Origin: Bacillota bacterium
Lineage (GTDB): Bacteria > Bacillota > Clostridia > Acetivibrionales > DSM-1351
Direction: 5' to 3'
Length of the DNA stretch: 24,393 nucleotides
Assembly (NCBI GenBank): GCA_023426005.1
Contig: JAFABO010000139.1
Location: 1-24,393 of the forward strand
The position numbers and the translations under genes are program-made. The notes beneath the pieces are model-generated. The model did no database searches and was not told the origin of the DNA. It saw only the letters and a list, made by a program, of their open reading frames with translations. Shown here piece by piece: positions 1 through 7,065 of this stretch; positions within the stretch are counted from its first letter, which is position 1, and every line of letters starts with the position of its first letter.

Positions 1-404
1 TGGCAGCCGATACGGGTAATCCCGAGTGGGCATACAAATATTTTCTAAAGACGGCTACCATCGATCTGACAGGGGAGTCCAAGCAGTACGCCGGGACCAT
101 ATATATAGGCGGTACTCATCCGGCTGCCAACGGAGGTGCCTGGATGGCGGCAATTCTTGGCTTTGGAGGAGTGGGCTTTGACGGCAGTGCTGTTGCCATA
201 AATCCAAGGCTGCCATCCGCCTGGAGCTCCCTGGAGTTTAAGCTTAATCTGAAGGGACAGCTTTTTACCGTAGTAATAGATAAAACTTCCGTAACTATTA
301 AATCCGGGCCGGAAAATACGGCCGGCCTTGATTTCAGCATAGCCGGAAAATTACTTTTCTGTGAAGCCGGCGGGAGCATTTCCAGCAATTATAATCCGGA
401 ATAG
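1..404 (+). CDS. GH65 glycoside phosphorylase, C-terminal end (5' truncated)
   Basis: The reading frame is open from the window edge (first full codon at base 3) to the TAG at 402-404, giving the last ~133 residues. The sequence runs GGTHPAANGGAWMAAILGFGG, then INPRLPSAWSSLEFKLNLKG, which is the typical end of family GH65 (maltose, trehalose or kojibiose phosphorylase type): the end of the (alpha/alpha)6 barrel followed by the small C-terminal beta domain. These enzymes split an alpha-glucosidic disaccharide with phosphate, releasing beta-glucose-1-phosphate in the cytoplasm. The beta-phosphoglucomutase immediately downstream is the usual partner and supports the call. The catalytic Glu and the substrate-specificity loops lie outside the window, so the substrate cannot be assigned. 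The family is secure; the exact specificity is unknown. Confidence 0.88.
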   Translation, partial: AADTGNPEWAYKYFLKTATIDLTGESKQYAGTIYIGGTHPAANGGAWMAAILGFGGVGFDGSAVAINPRLPSAWSSLEFKLNLKGQLFTVVIDKTSVTIKSGPENTAGLDFSIAGKLLFCEAGGSISSNYNPE

Positions 405-454
405 TTTATAACAAAAATTTGGAGCCATGGGGAGCAGATAACCTTATCATAGCT

Positions 455-570
455 CATGGCCAATTAACCTCCTTTATTCGCCTTATAGCTGTGAAGGAGT
501 GAACAAATTTCATTATTATTTTGTGGCCGCTATTGCGGCTCAAAGCCATAGAATGGCTTAGGAGGCTAAT
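455..570 (+). repeat. Dispersed intercistronic leader repeat, copy A
   Basis: The whole spacer between the GH65 gene and beta-phosphoglucomutase is a copy of a sequence found again at 12021-12153. Positions 455-550 align with 12021-12116 without a gap; by hand count 74 of 96 bases are identical. Exact shared blocks are ctttattcgcc (472-482), aacaaatttcat (502-513), ttttgtggc (519-527) and tcaaagccata (540-550). It can form GCCGC-tatt-GCGGC, and then AGCCAT-aga-ATGGCT (544-558), which ends just before the AGGAGG ribosome binding site (560-565). An alternative GGCT-caa-AGCC pairing would exclude both. It is non-coding. Confidence 0.8.
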
Positions 571-1200
571 ATGCACAATATAAAAGGAGCGCTGTTTGAC
601 CTTGACGGAGTGATAGTTGATACTGCCAAGTATCACTATCTCGCCTGGAAGCGTTTGGCTGAAGAATTGGGTTTTGAGTTCACGGAGGAGCACAATGAAA
701 GACTTAAGGGTGTAAGCAGGATGAGATCTCTTGAGATATTGCTGGAAGTTGGCGGGATAAGCTGTACCCAGGAGGAAAAGCTGGCCATGGCAGAAAAGAA
801 AAATAGCTGGTATGTTGAGTACATAAAGAAAATGGATGAGTCGGAGATACTTAAGGGTGCCAGAGAATATTTACTCAAGCTGAAGGGTGAGGGCGTGAAA
901 ATAGCACTGGGTTCGGCCAGCAAGAATGCGTCCATGATACTTGAAAACCTGGGAATAACCAATCTGTTTGACGTTGTAATTGACGGCAATAAAGTGTCCA
1001 AAGCAAAGCCCGACCCGGAGGTATTCCTGCTGGGTGCCAGAGAACTGGGCCTTAAGGCAGCCGACTGCGTTGTTTACGAGGACGCCGAAGCCGGTATAGA
1101 GGCTGCCCGAAGAGCCGGAATGGGCACAATCGGTATAGGCAGCGGGGATATACTGAAAGAAGCGGATATGGTTGTCAGCGGCCTGTACGAGCTGCTTTAA
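571..1200 (+). CDS. pgmB: Beta-phosphoglucomutase (HAD superfamily)
   Basis: Converts beta-glucose-1-phosphate to glucose-6-phosphate in the cytoplasm through a beta-glucose-1,6-bisphosphate intermediate, feeding the product of the upstream GH65 phosphorylase into glycolysis. The 209-residue length matches the family. HAD motif I is FDLDGVIVDT, with the Asp nucleophile (residue 10) and the general acid/base Asp (12). The cap domain contains the KGVSRMRSLEIL stretch characteristic of beta-PGM. Motif II is GSASKN, motif III is KAKPDPEVF, and the acidic Mg2+ motif is YEDAEAGIEAA. The ATG at 571 has AGGAGG six bases upstream. All catalytic motifs are intact. The gene is preceded by repeat A, which may control translation separately from the phosphorylase. 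Confidence 0.93.
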   Translation: MHNIKGALFDLDGVIVDTAKYHYLAWKRLAEELGFEFTEEHNERLKGVSRMRSLEILLEVGGISCTQEEKLAMAEKKNSWYVEYIKKMDESEILKGAREYLLKLKGEGVKIALGSASKNASMILENLGITNLFDVVIDGNKVSKAKPDPEVFLLGARELGLKAADCVVYEDAEAGIEAARRAGMGTIGIGSGDILKEADMVVSGLYELL

Positions 1201-1255
1201 TATTATTAAATTTATGCTTTGAGCTGGTTAATTTAACATATTGTGCTAATTCAAT

Positions 1256-1287
1256 TTACTCCCAATTTTCGCAATTGTTTTGGGTAA
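1256..1287 (+). terminator. Possible hairpin after pgmB
   Basis: TTAC-t-CCCAA (1256-1265) can pair with TTGGGTAA (1280-1287), and CAATT/AATTG can extend the stem inside. It lies about 55 nt after the pgmB stop. There is only a weak T content downstream, so this could be a poor terminator or just a folded 3' end. Confidence 0.3.
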
Positions 1288-1292
1288 AATAC

Positions 1293-1346
1293 AATGCTTT
1301 TAGTTCTAGGTTCTTATTTTAAATGGGAATATAGGCTAAAAGCATT
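1293..1346. repeat. 11-bp inverted repeat with 32-nt spacer
   Basis: AATGCTTTTAG (1293-1303) and CTAAAAGCATT (1336-1346) are perfect inverted repeats in the AT-rich spacer before the Spo0E-like gene. This could be a regulator site pair, a leader hairpin or chance in AT-rich sequence. No function is claimed. Confidence 0.5.
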
Positions 1347-1403
1347 ACTTTTATTGATAAAATGACGAAAACTATAGTAAGGACAAACCGAGGAGGGGAT
1401 AAA

Positions 1404-1586
1404 ATGTTAAGCCTGCAGACTATCAAGGATTTAAAAGAGGTAATAAATAATATTGACCGCCGGATTGAAAGCAATACCGGAACAATAAATCCAAAAGAAC
1501 TTGAATACTTGACATATCAAAAGATAAAGATTCAGCAATTGATTGATGATATACATCATAAAGAGGATTATTTTAAAGAGATATAA
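1404..1586 (+). CDS. Small Spo0E-like protein
   Basis: A 60-residue, charged, helical protein beginning MLSLQTIKDLKEVINNIDRRIES and ending with a second helix around YLTYQKIKIQQLIDDIHH. Length and helix-turn-helix-hairpin character match Spo0E-like phosphatases, which remove phosphate from Spo0A and tune sporulation entry. However, the hallmark SQELD signature is not present; the equivalent segment reads TYQKIKIQQLID. The ATG at 1404 is chosen because GAGGAGGGG lies just upstream; an in-frame ATG at 1362 has no ribosome site. The next gene is a CheX protein 51 nt downstream, so the two could be co-transcribed. The family call is tentative; it could be an unrelated two-helix protein. Confidence 0.45.
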   Translation: MLSLQTIKDLKEVINNIDRRIESNTGTINPKELEYLTYQKIKIQQLIDDIHHKEDYFKEI

Positions 1587-1637
1587 GGGATTAATCCGGA
1601 AAGCGATGCAAAAATATGAAGAGTGTTGGTAATATCT

Positions 1638-2087
1638 ATGGATGCTAAATATATTAATCTGTTTTTAGAGGCTTTTGGCAAGACACTGGAGCAGTTTGGT
1701 GTTGAAGGTATCAAGAGGGCAAACATAAAAAAGAAAGGTAAATTGTATGTGGATTCGGATGTATCAACAATTATACTGCTAAATGGTGGAATTCAAGGCA
1801 ATATCGCATTATCAATGTCCCAGGATACCGCCAAAAGCCTGGCTTCGGCCATGATGATGGGGATGGACGTTCCGGTTTTTGACGAAATGGCCAGGAGTGC
1901 TATTGGGGAACTGTCCGGTATGATTGCAGGAACTTCCTCCACTATGATGGCTTCAATGGGGGTATCACTGCAAATAAGTCCGCCTATGGTCATATTGGAA
2001 TCCTGCGATATAAACCTGCATGAAACCCTGGCTGTTGATTTTGAAACAAAAATAGGCAAAATAGAGCTTAATATAGGTTTTGTCTAA
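1638..2087 (+). CDS. cheX: CheX/CheC-family chemotaxis protein
   Basis: A 149-residue protein of the CheC/CheX/FliY fold, which in studied members dephosphorylates CheY-P. It opens with MDAKYINLFLEAFGKTLEQFG and has the central helix DEMARSAIGELSGMIAG (82-98). In active family members this helix carries a Glu and, three residues later, an Asn that act on the phosphoryl group. Here Glu91 is present but the Asn position is Gly94, so activity is doubtful and the protein may instead bind a partner. The start is chosen at ATG 1638; a GTG at 1623 is in frame, but neither has a strong ribosome site. No other chemotaxis gene is nearby, so the cognate response regulator is not known. A terminator follows at 2131. 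Confidence 0.82.
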   Translation: MDAKYINLFLEAFGKTLEQFGVEGIKRANIKKKGKLYVDSDVSTIILLNGGIQGNIALSMSQDTAKSLASAMMMGMDVPVFDEMARSAIGELSGMIAGTSSTMMASMGVSLQISPPMVILESCDINLHETLAVDFETKIGKIELNIGFV

Positions 2088-2130
2088 ATTGTTATATGAA
2101 CTCCCTAAATATTTTTATTTTAAATTTACA

Positions 2131-2177
2131 GACTCATTATCTGATCACAATTCAGATATCATTTGGGTCTTTTTTTT
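2131..2177 (+). terminator. Rho-independent terminator after cheX
   Basis: An imperfect hairpin with GAC...GTC closing pairs and a TATCTGA/TCAGATA inner stem is followed by eight T residues (2169-2177). It separates the Spo0E-like/cheX unit from the LacI locus. Confidence 0.7.
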
Positions 2178-2213
2178 GTCCCTGAGATATGCTGCCGTTA
2201 ACATAAGCATTGA

Positions 2214-2228
2214 ATGAAAACGTTTACA
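2214..2228. promoter_or_regulatory. LacI/CcpA-type operator (cre-like) upstream of the LacI gene
   Basis: ATGAAAACGTTTACA matches the published cre consensus WTGNAANCGNWNNCW at every defined position. It also resembles the site at 3562-3576 (12 of 15 bases identical). It lies about 60 nt upstream of the lacI -35 box, so it could be a CcpA site or the operator of the local LacI protein. Confidence 0.62.
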
Positions 2229-2287
2229 TTTTAAGGCCTGATATATGTGAATATTAGCTAAAATTGCGGTTTACGTGAAGTTAATGC

Positions 2288-2316
2288 TTGTTTAAAAAAA
2301 TCATATATGTTATTCT
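2288..2316 (+). promoter_or_regulatory. Sigma-A-like promoter of the LacI gene
   Basis: TTGTTT (2288-2293), a 17-base spacer and TATTCT (2311-2316) lie 34 nt before the lacI start. An imperfect dyad TCATAT...ATATGA (2301-2324) overlaps the -10 box. Confidence 0.5.
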
Positions 2317-2349
2317 ACATATGAAATAATTCAAAAAAAGGTGGACGCA

Positions 2350-3378
2350 ATGAATATTGATTTAATTGCTAAAAAGGCCGGAGTATCACGTGCTACAGTA
2401 TCCAGAGTGATAAATAATTTTCCGGGGGTAAGAGAAGAAACCCGTAAAAAAGTCGAAGAGGTTATCAATGAGCTCAATTATATTCCCAGTGCCGCCGCGC
2501 GTTCACTTGTCCGGAGAAGAAGCAATATAATAGGTGCGCTGATTTACAATATTACACAGCCTTTTTGGGGCAACTATATATCGGGAATTGAAGATGGCGT
2601 AGTTCCTACAGATTATGGTTTATTCTTTGCAAACAGTAAAAAGCACAAGACTTTCTGGGATTACCAGAAGGCGTATAAAGATAACCTGAAAAACCTTGTA
2701 AGCCATGGGGTGGACGGCGTTATCATGACTTTGCTGAATGACCTGGAAAAAGAAGATATTGATTTTTTAGAGAGCGTTAACATTCCATATATTGTTATCC
2801 AGAATTGTGTGGATGATCCCAGGATAGTCAGCGTTAATGTAGATAATGTAGAAGGAGCATACCGGGCAACAAACTATTTGATTAATCTGGGTCATAAGTC
2901 CATTGGGCATATAACCGGACTTATGACCAGCGGAATTGGAAAGGCCAGGCTTCAAGGTTTTACCAAAGCAATGGAGCAAGCCGGACTGCAGGTGCTCCCT
3001 GACAGTATCATAAACGGAGGGCATTCCTTCAGGGACGGCTACTGGGGTATGAAACAGCTCATGACTCATGAAAACCCTCCCACCGCCGTTTTTTTCGGAA
3101 GTGACGAATCGGCCTATGGAGGAATTTATGCTGCCGGTGAAATGAACATACGTGTGCCGGAGGACGTGTCGGTCATCGGATTTGACGGGATCAGAGATAC
3201 CTTTGACCATTCGGCATATTTACCGGTTTTAACTACAATGGAACAGCCTACACATGAAATGGGCAAAATTGCAGCCGAGCTTATGGTTGCCTGGCTGGAC
3301 GGTGAAAAGCCGGAGAAATCCACAATAACTATGAAAGCCAAATTAATTGAGGGAAAAACATGTATTCCTCTGAAGTAG
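2350..3378 (+). CDS. LacI-family transcriptional regulator
   Basis: A 342-residue sugar-responsive repressor. The N-terminal helix-turn-helix reads IDLIAKKAGVSRATVSRVIN (3-22). It is followed by the hinge helix segment YIPSAAARSLVRRRS, which inserts into the operator minor groove, and then a periplasmic-binding-protein-like effector domain from about residue 60 with the conserved GFDGIRD segment near the C-terminus. ATG 2350 is preferred to GTG 2341 because AGGTGG lies seven bases before it. It stands just upstream of the ABC importer operon and in the same direction, with its own promoter and terminator. The operator-like sites at 2214 and 3562 suggest control of the importer operon and possibly autoregulation. 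The inducer is unknown, presumably an imported oligosaccharide or its product. Confidence 0.93.
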   Translation: MNIDLIAKKAGVSRATVSRVINNFPGVREETRKKVEEVINELNYIPSAAARSLVRRRSNIIGALIYNITQPFWGNYISGIEDGVVPTDYGLFFANSKKHKTFWDYQKAYKDNLKNLVSHGVDGVIMTLLNDLEKEDIDFLESVNIPYIVIQNCVDDPRIVSVNVDNVEGAYRATNYLINLGHKSIGHITGLMTSGIGKARLQGFTKAMEQAGLQVLPDSIINGGHSFRDGYWGMKQLMTHENPPTAVFFGSDESAYGGIYAAGEMNIRVPEDVSVIGFDGIRDTFDHSAYLPVLTTMEQPTHEMGKIAAELMVAWLDGEKPEKSTITMKAKLIEGKTCIPLK

Positions 3379-3418
3379 GAGCTATTTATCTTTCGGATGA
3401 AAAGTTGTTGCAGGATGT

Positions 3419-3449
3419 GGTACGGCTGCATTTTGCAGCACCTTTTTTT
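3419..3449 (+). terminator. Rho-independent terminator after the LacI gene
   Basis: GCTGCA-ttt-TGCAGC, flanked by GGT/ACC pairs across a three-base bulge, is followed by seven T residues (3443-3449). It isolates lacI from the importer promoter. Confidence 0.82.
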
Positions 3450-3517
3450 ATATTTTTCCATTTTGAATTATCACTCTTTGGCGGGAAAAAAGTGAAAAAA
3501 ATAATCCGGATAAAGTG

Positions 3518-3545
3518 TTGACAAAAAACATTTTCATTGTATAAT
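3518..3545 (+). promoter_or_regulatory. Strong sigma-A promoter of the sugar importer/glycosidase operon
   Basis: Consensus TTGACA (3518-3523), a 16-base spacer and consensus TATAAT (3540-3545). Transcription would start near 3552, about 250 nt before the solute-binding-protein start. A LacI-type operator lies immediately downstream. Confidence 0.88.
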
Positions 3546-3561
3546 TAAAATTGAGGTTGAA

Positions 3562-3576
3562 ATGAGAGCGCTTACA
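3562..3576. promoter_or_regulatory. LacI-type operator just downstream of the importer promoter
   Basis: ATGAGAGCGCTTACA has the central CG and a near-palindromic AGCGCT core. It differs from the 2214 site at three positions and from the cre consensus at one. Placed about 10-25 nt after the predicted transcription start, it is well sited for repression by the neighbouring LacI protein. Confidence 0.68.
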
Positions 3577-3803
3577 ATTCGAAATAGGATATCCGGATAC
3601 ATGCGACTTAAAAGTACACTTTTTAACAGTGTTATTGTAAATCTGACCAAAAAAAGTAGGGTTCAGCTGCATTTTTTATTCAAATTATATGATATAGCTA
3701 CAGTTTTGTATCAGTTATTTTTACTTAAATTTGAGAGCGATTTCATTTAAGCAACCCTTGTGTAGTATGGGTATAAAACAATTTTGAGGAGGCTATGAAG
3801 AAA
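3577..3803 (+). other. Long untranslated leader of the importer operon
   Basis: About 225 nt of AT-rich sequence lies between the operator and the start codon. I see one small hairpin, ACACT-ttttaac-AGTGT (3616-3632), and no T-tract terminator or recognisable riboswitch. A 62-codon open frame here (ATG 3562) starts inside the operator and has no recognisable product. The leader ends with AGGAGG at 3787-3792. Confidence 0.5.
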
Positions 3804-5141
3804 ATGAAAAAGAGGTTATTATCAATCGTTCTTGCAGTTTCTACAATGATGTCCTTAGCCGCTTGTGGTAGTTCAGACACATCGGGAAATACATCAGAAG
3901 CAGTTTCTCAATCAGCTGCAACCGACGTCCAGAGTGGTTCCGGTGAAACAAAGCACCTTACTTTATGGACAATCGTTAAGAATGAGGCGGCTACCAAAGT
4001 TTTCAATGATGCGGCAGCAAATTTCAAGAAAAACAATAATGTAGAGGTTGAGATACAGTTTTTCGAAAACGACCCTTACAAAACAAAATTAAAGACGGTT
4101 ATGGGAAGCGGTCAAGCTCCGGATATTTTCCATTCATGGGGTGGTGCTTGGCTCAAGCAGTTTGTTGATGAGGATCAAGTGCTGGAAATCACAGACAAGA
4201 CAACAGATTTTAAATCACAGCTCTCAGAAGCTGCATGGGATCTTGATACTTTTGACGGAAAGGTATACGGAGTTCCATATATACTTACAGGTACTGTAAT
4301 ATACTATAACAAGGCTTTATTTGATAAGTACGGTTTGACATTCCCCAAAACATGGGATGAAATGCAAACTGTTGCAAAGACCTTCAAAGATAACGGCATA
4401 ATACCTTTCGCAATGGGTAACAAAGGCGCATGGCCCGGAGCTATGTACTACATTTACCAGTACATCCGTTTCGGTGGAAAGGATGCCATAATAACCGGTC
4501 TTGAAGATAAAGGAAATGGCGTATTTGATAAAGATGCATTTATAAATGCCGGTAAAAATATTAAGCAAATGGTTGACGAAGGCTGGTTCCCTGCCGGTAC
4601 TAACGGTATCAATTATGATACAGGCGGAGACCGTATGTTGTTTTACTCTGAAAAGGCAGCTATGATGCTGCAAACAGGAAGCATGAGTTCTGCTGCCAAG
4701 GACGAAAGCCCTGACTTCTACAAGAATAATCTTGCAGTTGCTCCATTCCCGACAGTTAACGGCGGAAAAGGAACTACACAGGAAACCTTGCTTGGAAATA
4801 ATGCATTCTCGGTATCAAAGGACTGTAAAAATCCTGATGATGCTGTAGCATTCTTGAAGTATTACACAACAGATAAGGAACTTAATGAAAGAAATGCAAA
4901 TGACGGGGGTATTCTGGTTGCTACAAAGGATATCAACATTAAAGATCCAATTGTAAGCGGAATTATGGGAATTCTGTCACAGTCTACTTCGGTTCAGAAT
5001 TTCTTTGACCAGGGACTTCCTACAGAAGTTGCAAATGCTTTCAATGAATCTACACAGGCATTGATCGGCGGAGCAATGAGCCCTGAAGATGTATACAAAA
5101 AGTGTGAGGACACAGCACAAAAAGTATTAAAAGATAAATAA
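3804..5141 (+). CDS. ABC sugar importer, solute-binding lipoprotein (family 1)
   Basis: A membrane-anchored lipoprotein that captures a carbohydrate outside the cell and delivers it to the two permeases downstream. A type II signal peptide, KKRLLSIVLAVSTMMS, is followed by the lipobox L-A-A-C with Cys21 as the lipidated residue, then a Ser/Thr-rich linker. The mature protein has the extracellular binding protein family 1 layout: LTLWTIVKNEAATKVFNDAA at the start of the mature domain, then APDIFHSWGG, YGVPYILTGTVIYYNKALFDKYG and FPKTWDEM. Its 445-residue length is typical. The start is uncertain: ATG 3795 lies only two bases from the AGGAGG, so ATG 3804 is preferred. The ligand cannot be told from sequence; the GH5/GH2 context suggests a beta-linked oligosaccharide. 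Confidence 0.93.
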   Translation: MKKRLLSIVLAVSTMMSLAACGSSDTSGNTSEAVSQSAATDVQSGSGETKHLTLWTIVKNEAATKVFNDAAANFKKNNNVEVEIQFFENDPYKTKLKTVMGSGQAPDIFHSWGGAWLKQFVDEDQVLEITDKTTDFKSQLSEAAWDLDTFDGKVYGVPYILTGTVIYYNKALFDKYGLTFPKTWDEMQTVAKTFKDNGIIPFAMGNKGAWPGAMYYIYQYIRFGGKDAIITGLEDKGNGVFDKDAFINAGKNIKQMVDEGWFPAGTNGINYDTGGDRMLFYSEKAAMMLQTGSMSSAAKDESPDFYKNNLAVAPFPTVNGGKGTTQETLLGNNAFSVSKDCKNPDDAVAFLKYYTTDKELNERNANDGGILVATKDINIKDPIVSGIMGILSQSTSVQNFFDQGLPTEVANAFNESTQALIGGAMSPEDVYKKCEDTAQKVLKDK

Positions 5142-5165
5142 CTCACTCACTGAACAAAAGCCACA

Positions 5166-5199
5166 GGGGCTAGGTCAAATTTGGGCTTGACTTAGCCCC
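5166..5199 (+). promoter_or_regulatory. Intercistronic stem-loop between binding protein and permeases
   Basis: GGGGCTAGGTCAA (5166-5178) and TTGACTTAGCCCC (5187-5199) form a 13-bp stem, one pair being G-U, with an 8-nt loop. No T-run follows. Such structures in importer operons commonly stabilise the binding-protein mRNA or partly stop transcription, giving more binding protein than permease. Confidence 0.75.
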
Positions 5200-5248
5200 T
5201 TATGGTTACAGACCCGAATCTTAATAAGCAATGTGAGGTGCTACATTA

Positions 5249-6190
5249 ATGAAAACGCTTGAGGGAACCATGCCCGGTAACGATTATGTTAAAAAAAGTA
5301 AAGTAAAACAAGCGATTAAGCAACGAATAACAATTCTATTATTTCTTTTGCCTGCATTATTAGTATACGGTACTTATAATGTTTATGGTATTTTCCGGAC
5401 TTTTTACTATAGCTTTATGAAATGGTCGGGATTAAGTCCCCGAATGACATTTATAGGATTAAAGAATTATATTAATTTAATTTCGGATATAAATATCTGG
5501 CTGGCATTAAAAAATAATCTGATTCTGGTGGTTGTTTCAATTGTATTTCAGCTCTCATTCGGACTTATTCTGGCGCTTATTGTCAACAGTAAGATCCGCG
5601 GAGCAAAATTCTTCAGAACCGTATACTTTATGCCTATGCTGCTGTCAACCGTCGCCACAGGTATCATCTGGCTGCTGATGTTTGACCCATATTACGGACT
5701 GATCAATCATATGTTTACAGCCATAGGCTTTAAATCTCTTGAGAATATGGCCTGGATAGGAAATGCCAAAAGTGCAATGCCATCGGTTTTATTTGTTGTA
5801 TGCTGGCAGTATATTCCCCAGTATATGATCCTGCTGCGGGCAGGGCTTACAAATATCGCCGATGAGATCAACGAGGCAGCCACCATAGACGGAGCAAACA
5901 AGCTCCAGCTGTTCAGGAGCATTACCCTGCCCCTGCTGGCACCGACCTTGAAGACGTCGGCAATATTATCACTGGTAGGTTCTTTAAAGTACTTCGATCT
6001 GGTGTATGTTATGACCGGAGGAGGGCCTAACGGAGCGACAGAAGTAATGGCTACCTATATGTACAAAAATGGCTTTGAGTCCTCAAATATGGGATATGCC
6101 AGTTCGGTTGCAGCATTTATGTTTATAGTATCCCTGACAATGGTTGCTCTGTTCCAATTCGGAACCCGCAGAAAGGAGGAAAATAATTAA
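5249..6190 (+). CDS. ABC sugar importer permease (MalF/UgpA type)
   Basis: A 313-residue inner-membrane protein with six predicted transmembrane segments, the first near 28-48 (ITILLFLLPALLVYG) and the last near 284-304. The cytoplasmic EAA loop reads EINEAATIDGANKLQLFRSITLPLLAP, the docking site for the ATPase subunit. It forms the translocation pore with the next gene product, with which it overlaps by one base (TAATG). The start at ATG 5249 has GAGGTG upstream; ATG 5270 with GAGGG upstream is an alternative. No ATPase gene is in the operon, as is common for clostridial oligosaccharide importers served by a shared MsmX-like ATPase. Confidence 0.93.
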   Translation: MKTLEGTMPGNDYVKKSKVKQAIKQRITILLFLLPALLVYGTYNVYGIFRTFYYSFMKWSGLSPRMTFIGLKNYINLISDINIWLALKNNLILVVVSIVFQLSFGLILALIVNSKIRGAKFFRTVYFMPMLLSTVATGIIWLLMFDPYYGLINHMFTAIGFKSLENMAWIGNAKSAMPSVLFVVCWQYIPQYMILLRAGLTNIADEINEAATIDGANKLQLFRSITLPLLAPTLKTSAILSLVGSLKYFDLVYVMTGGGPNGATEVMATYMYKNGFESSNMGYASSVAAFMFIVSLTMVALFQFGTRRKEENN

Positions 6191-7014
6191 TGACAAAGCA
6201 AATTACTTTTAAAGCTCTTTTATATTTTGTAGCAATATTGTTTTTAATAATATTCGGATTTCCATTTGTTTTTGTCCTTATTACCTCCATTAAGGATCAG
6301 AATGGATATATGCAGAGTTTCTGGAGTATTCCGTCAACCTTTTACATGGGGAATTTTGTTGCGGTCTTTAAGGCTAATTTTTTAAGATACCTGTTCAATT
6401 CGGTATTTGTAGCCGGTATTTCTGTTTCGTTGGCTATTTTTATAGCTTCAATGGCAAGTTTTGCGTTGGCAACAATGAAATTCAAACTTAATAAGGCTGT
6501 TTTCATGTTATTTTTAGTAGGTATGATGATACCTGCACACACAACCCTGATCCCGATTTTTACGTTGAACAGGCAGTTGGGATTATTGGATAAAACCTAT
6601 GGCTTGATCGGACCTTATACAAGCTTTGCAATTCCTATTTCGGTATTTATTATGACAGGCTTTTTCAGAGAAGTACCGAAAAGTATACAGGAATCCGCTC
6701 ACATTGACGGAGCATCGGTTTTCAGGATATACGGACAGATAATGCTGCCCCTTTCTCTGCCTGCGGTTTCAACTGTGGCAATCTTCAATTTCCTGGCATG
6801 CTGGAACGAATTTATATTTGGTTTGACATTAATCAACTCGCCCAGTCAGAAAACATTGCCTATAGGTATCCGTGAATTTTATGGGGCGGAATCGGTAAAT
6901 ATTCCTGCTATTCTTACGGCGGTATTGATAGCCTCACTGCCCGTAATGATTTTCTATTTCTTATGCCAGGAGCAGGTAATTAAAGGACTTTCGGCGGGGG
7001 CTGTGAAAGAATAG
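6190..7014 (+). CDS. ABC sugar importer permease (MalG/UgpE type)
   Basis: A 274-residue inner-membrane protein with six predicted transmembrane segments and the EAA loop QESAHIDGASVFRIYGQIMLPL, marking it as the second carbohydrate-type permease. The start codon overlaps the previous stop (TAATG), and GGAGG of the upstream gene's end acts as ribosome site, so the two permeases are translationally coupled in equal amounts. It ends with the usual QEQVIKGLSAGAVKE, the conserved C-terminal tail of MalG-type subunits. The GH5 gene begins 51 nt downstream in the same operon. Confidence 0.93.
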   Translation: MTKQITFKALLYFVAILFLIIFGFPFVFVLITSIKDQNGYMQSFWSIPSTFYMGNFVAVFKANFLRYLFNSVFVAGISVSLAIFIASMASFALATMKFKLNKAVFMLFLVGMMIPAHTTLIPIFTLNRQLGLLDKTYGLIGPYTSFAIPISVFIMTGFFREVPKSIQESAHIDGASVFRIYGQIMLPLSLPAVSTVAIFNFLACWNEFIFGLTLINSPSQKTLPIGIREFYGAESVNIPAILTAVLIASLPVMIFYFLCQEQVIKGLSAGAVKE

Positions 7015-7065
7015 CCGTGTGGCAAATTTAATGGATTATAATACTCATGGTAAAGGACAAAAATT

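Noticed and set aside
3562..3750. A 62-codon open frame with a GAGG upstream in the importer leader
   Set aside because: Its ATG is part of the operator, the translation has no recognisable features, and the strong AGGAGG belongs to the binding-protein gene downstream. It is more likely an untranslated leader.
5249..5263. ATGAAAACGCTTGAG at the permease start as a further cre/LacI site
   Set aside because: It fails the consensus at the last two informative positions and is inside coding sequence; similarity to the operators is probably chance.
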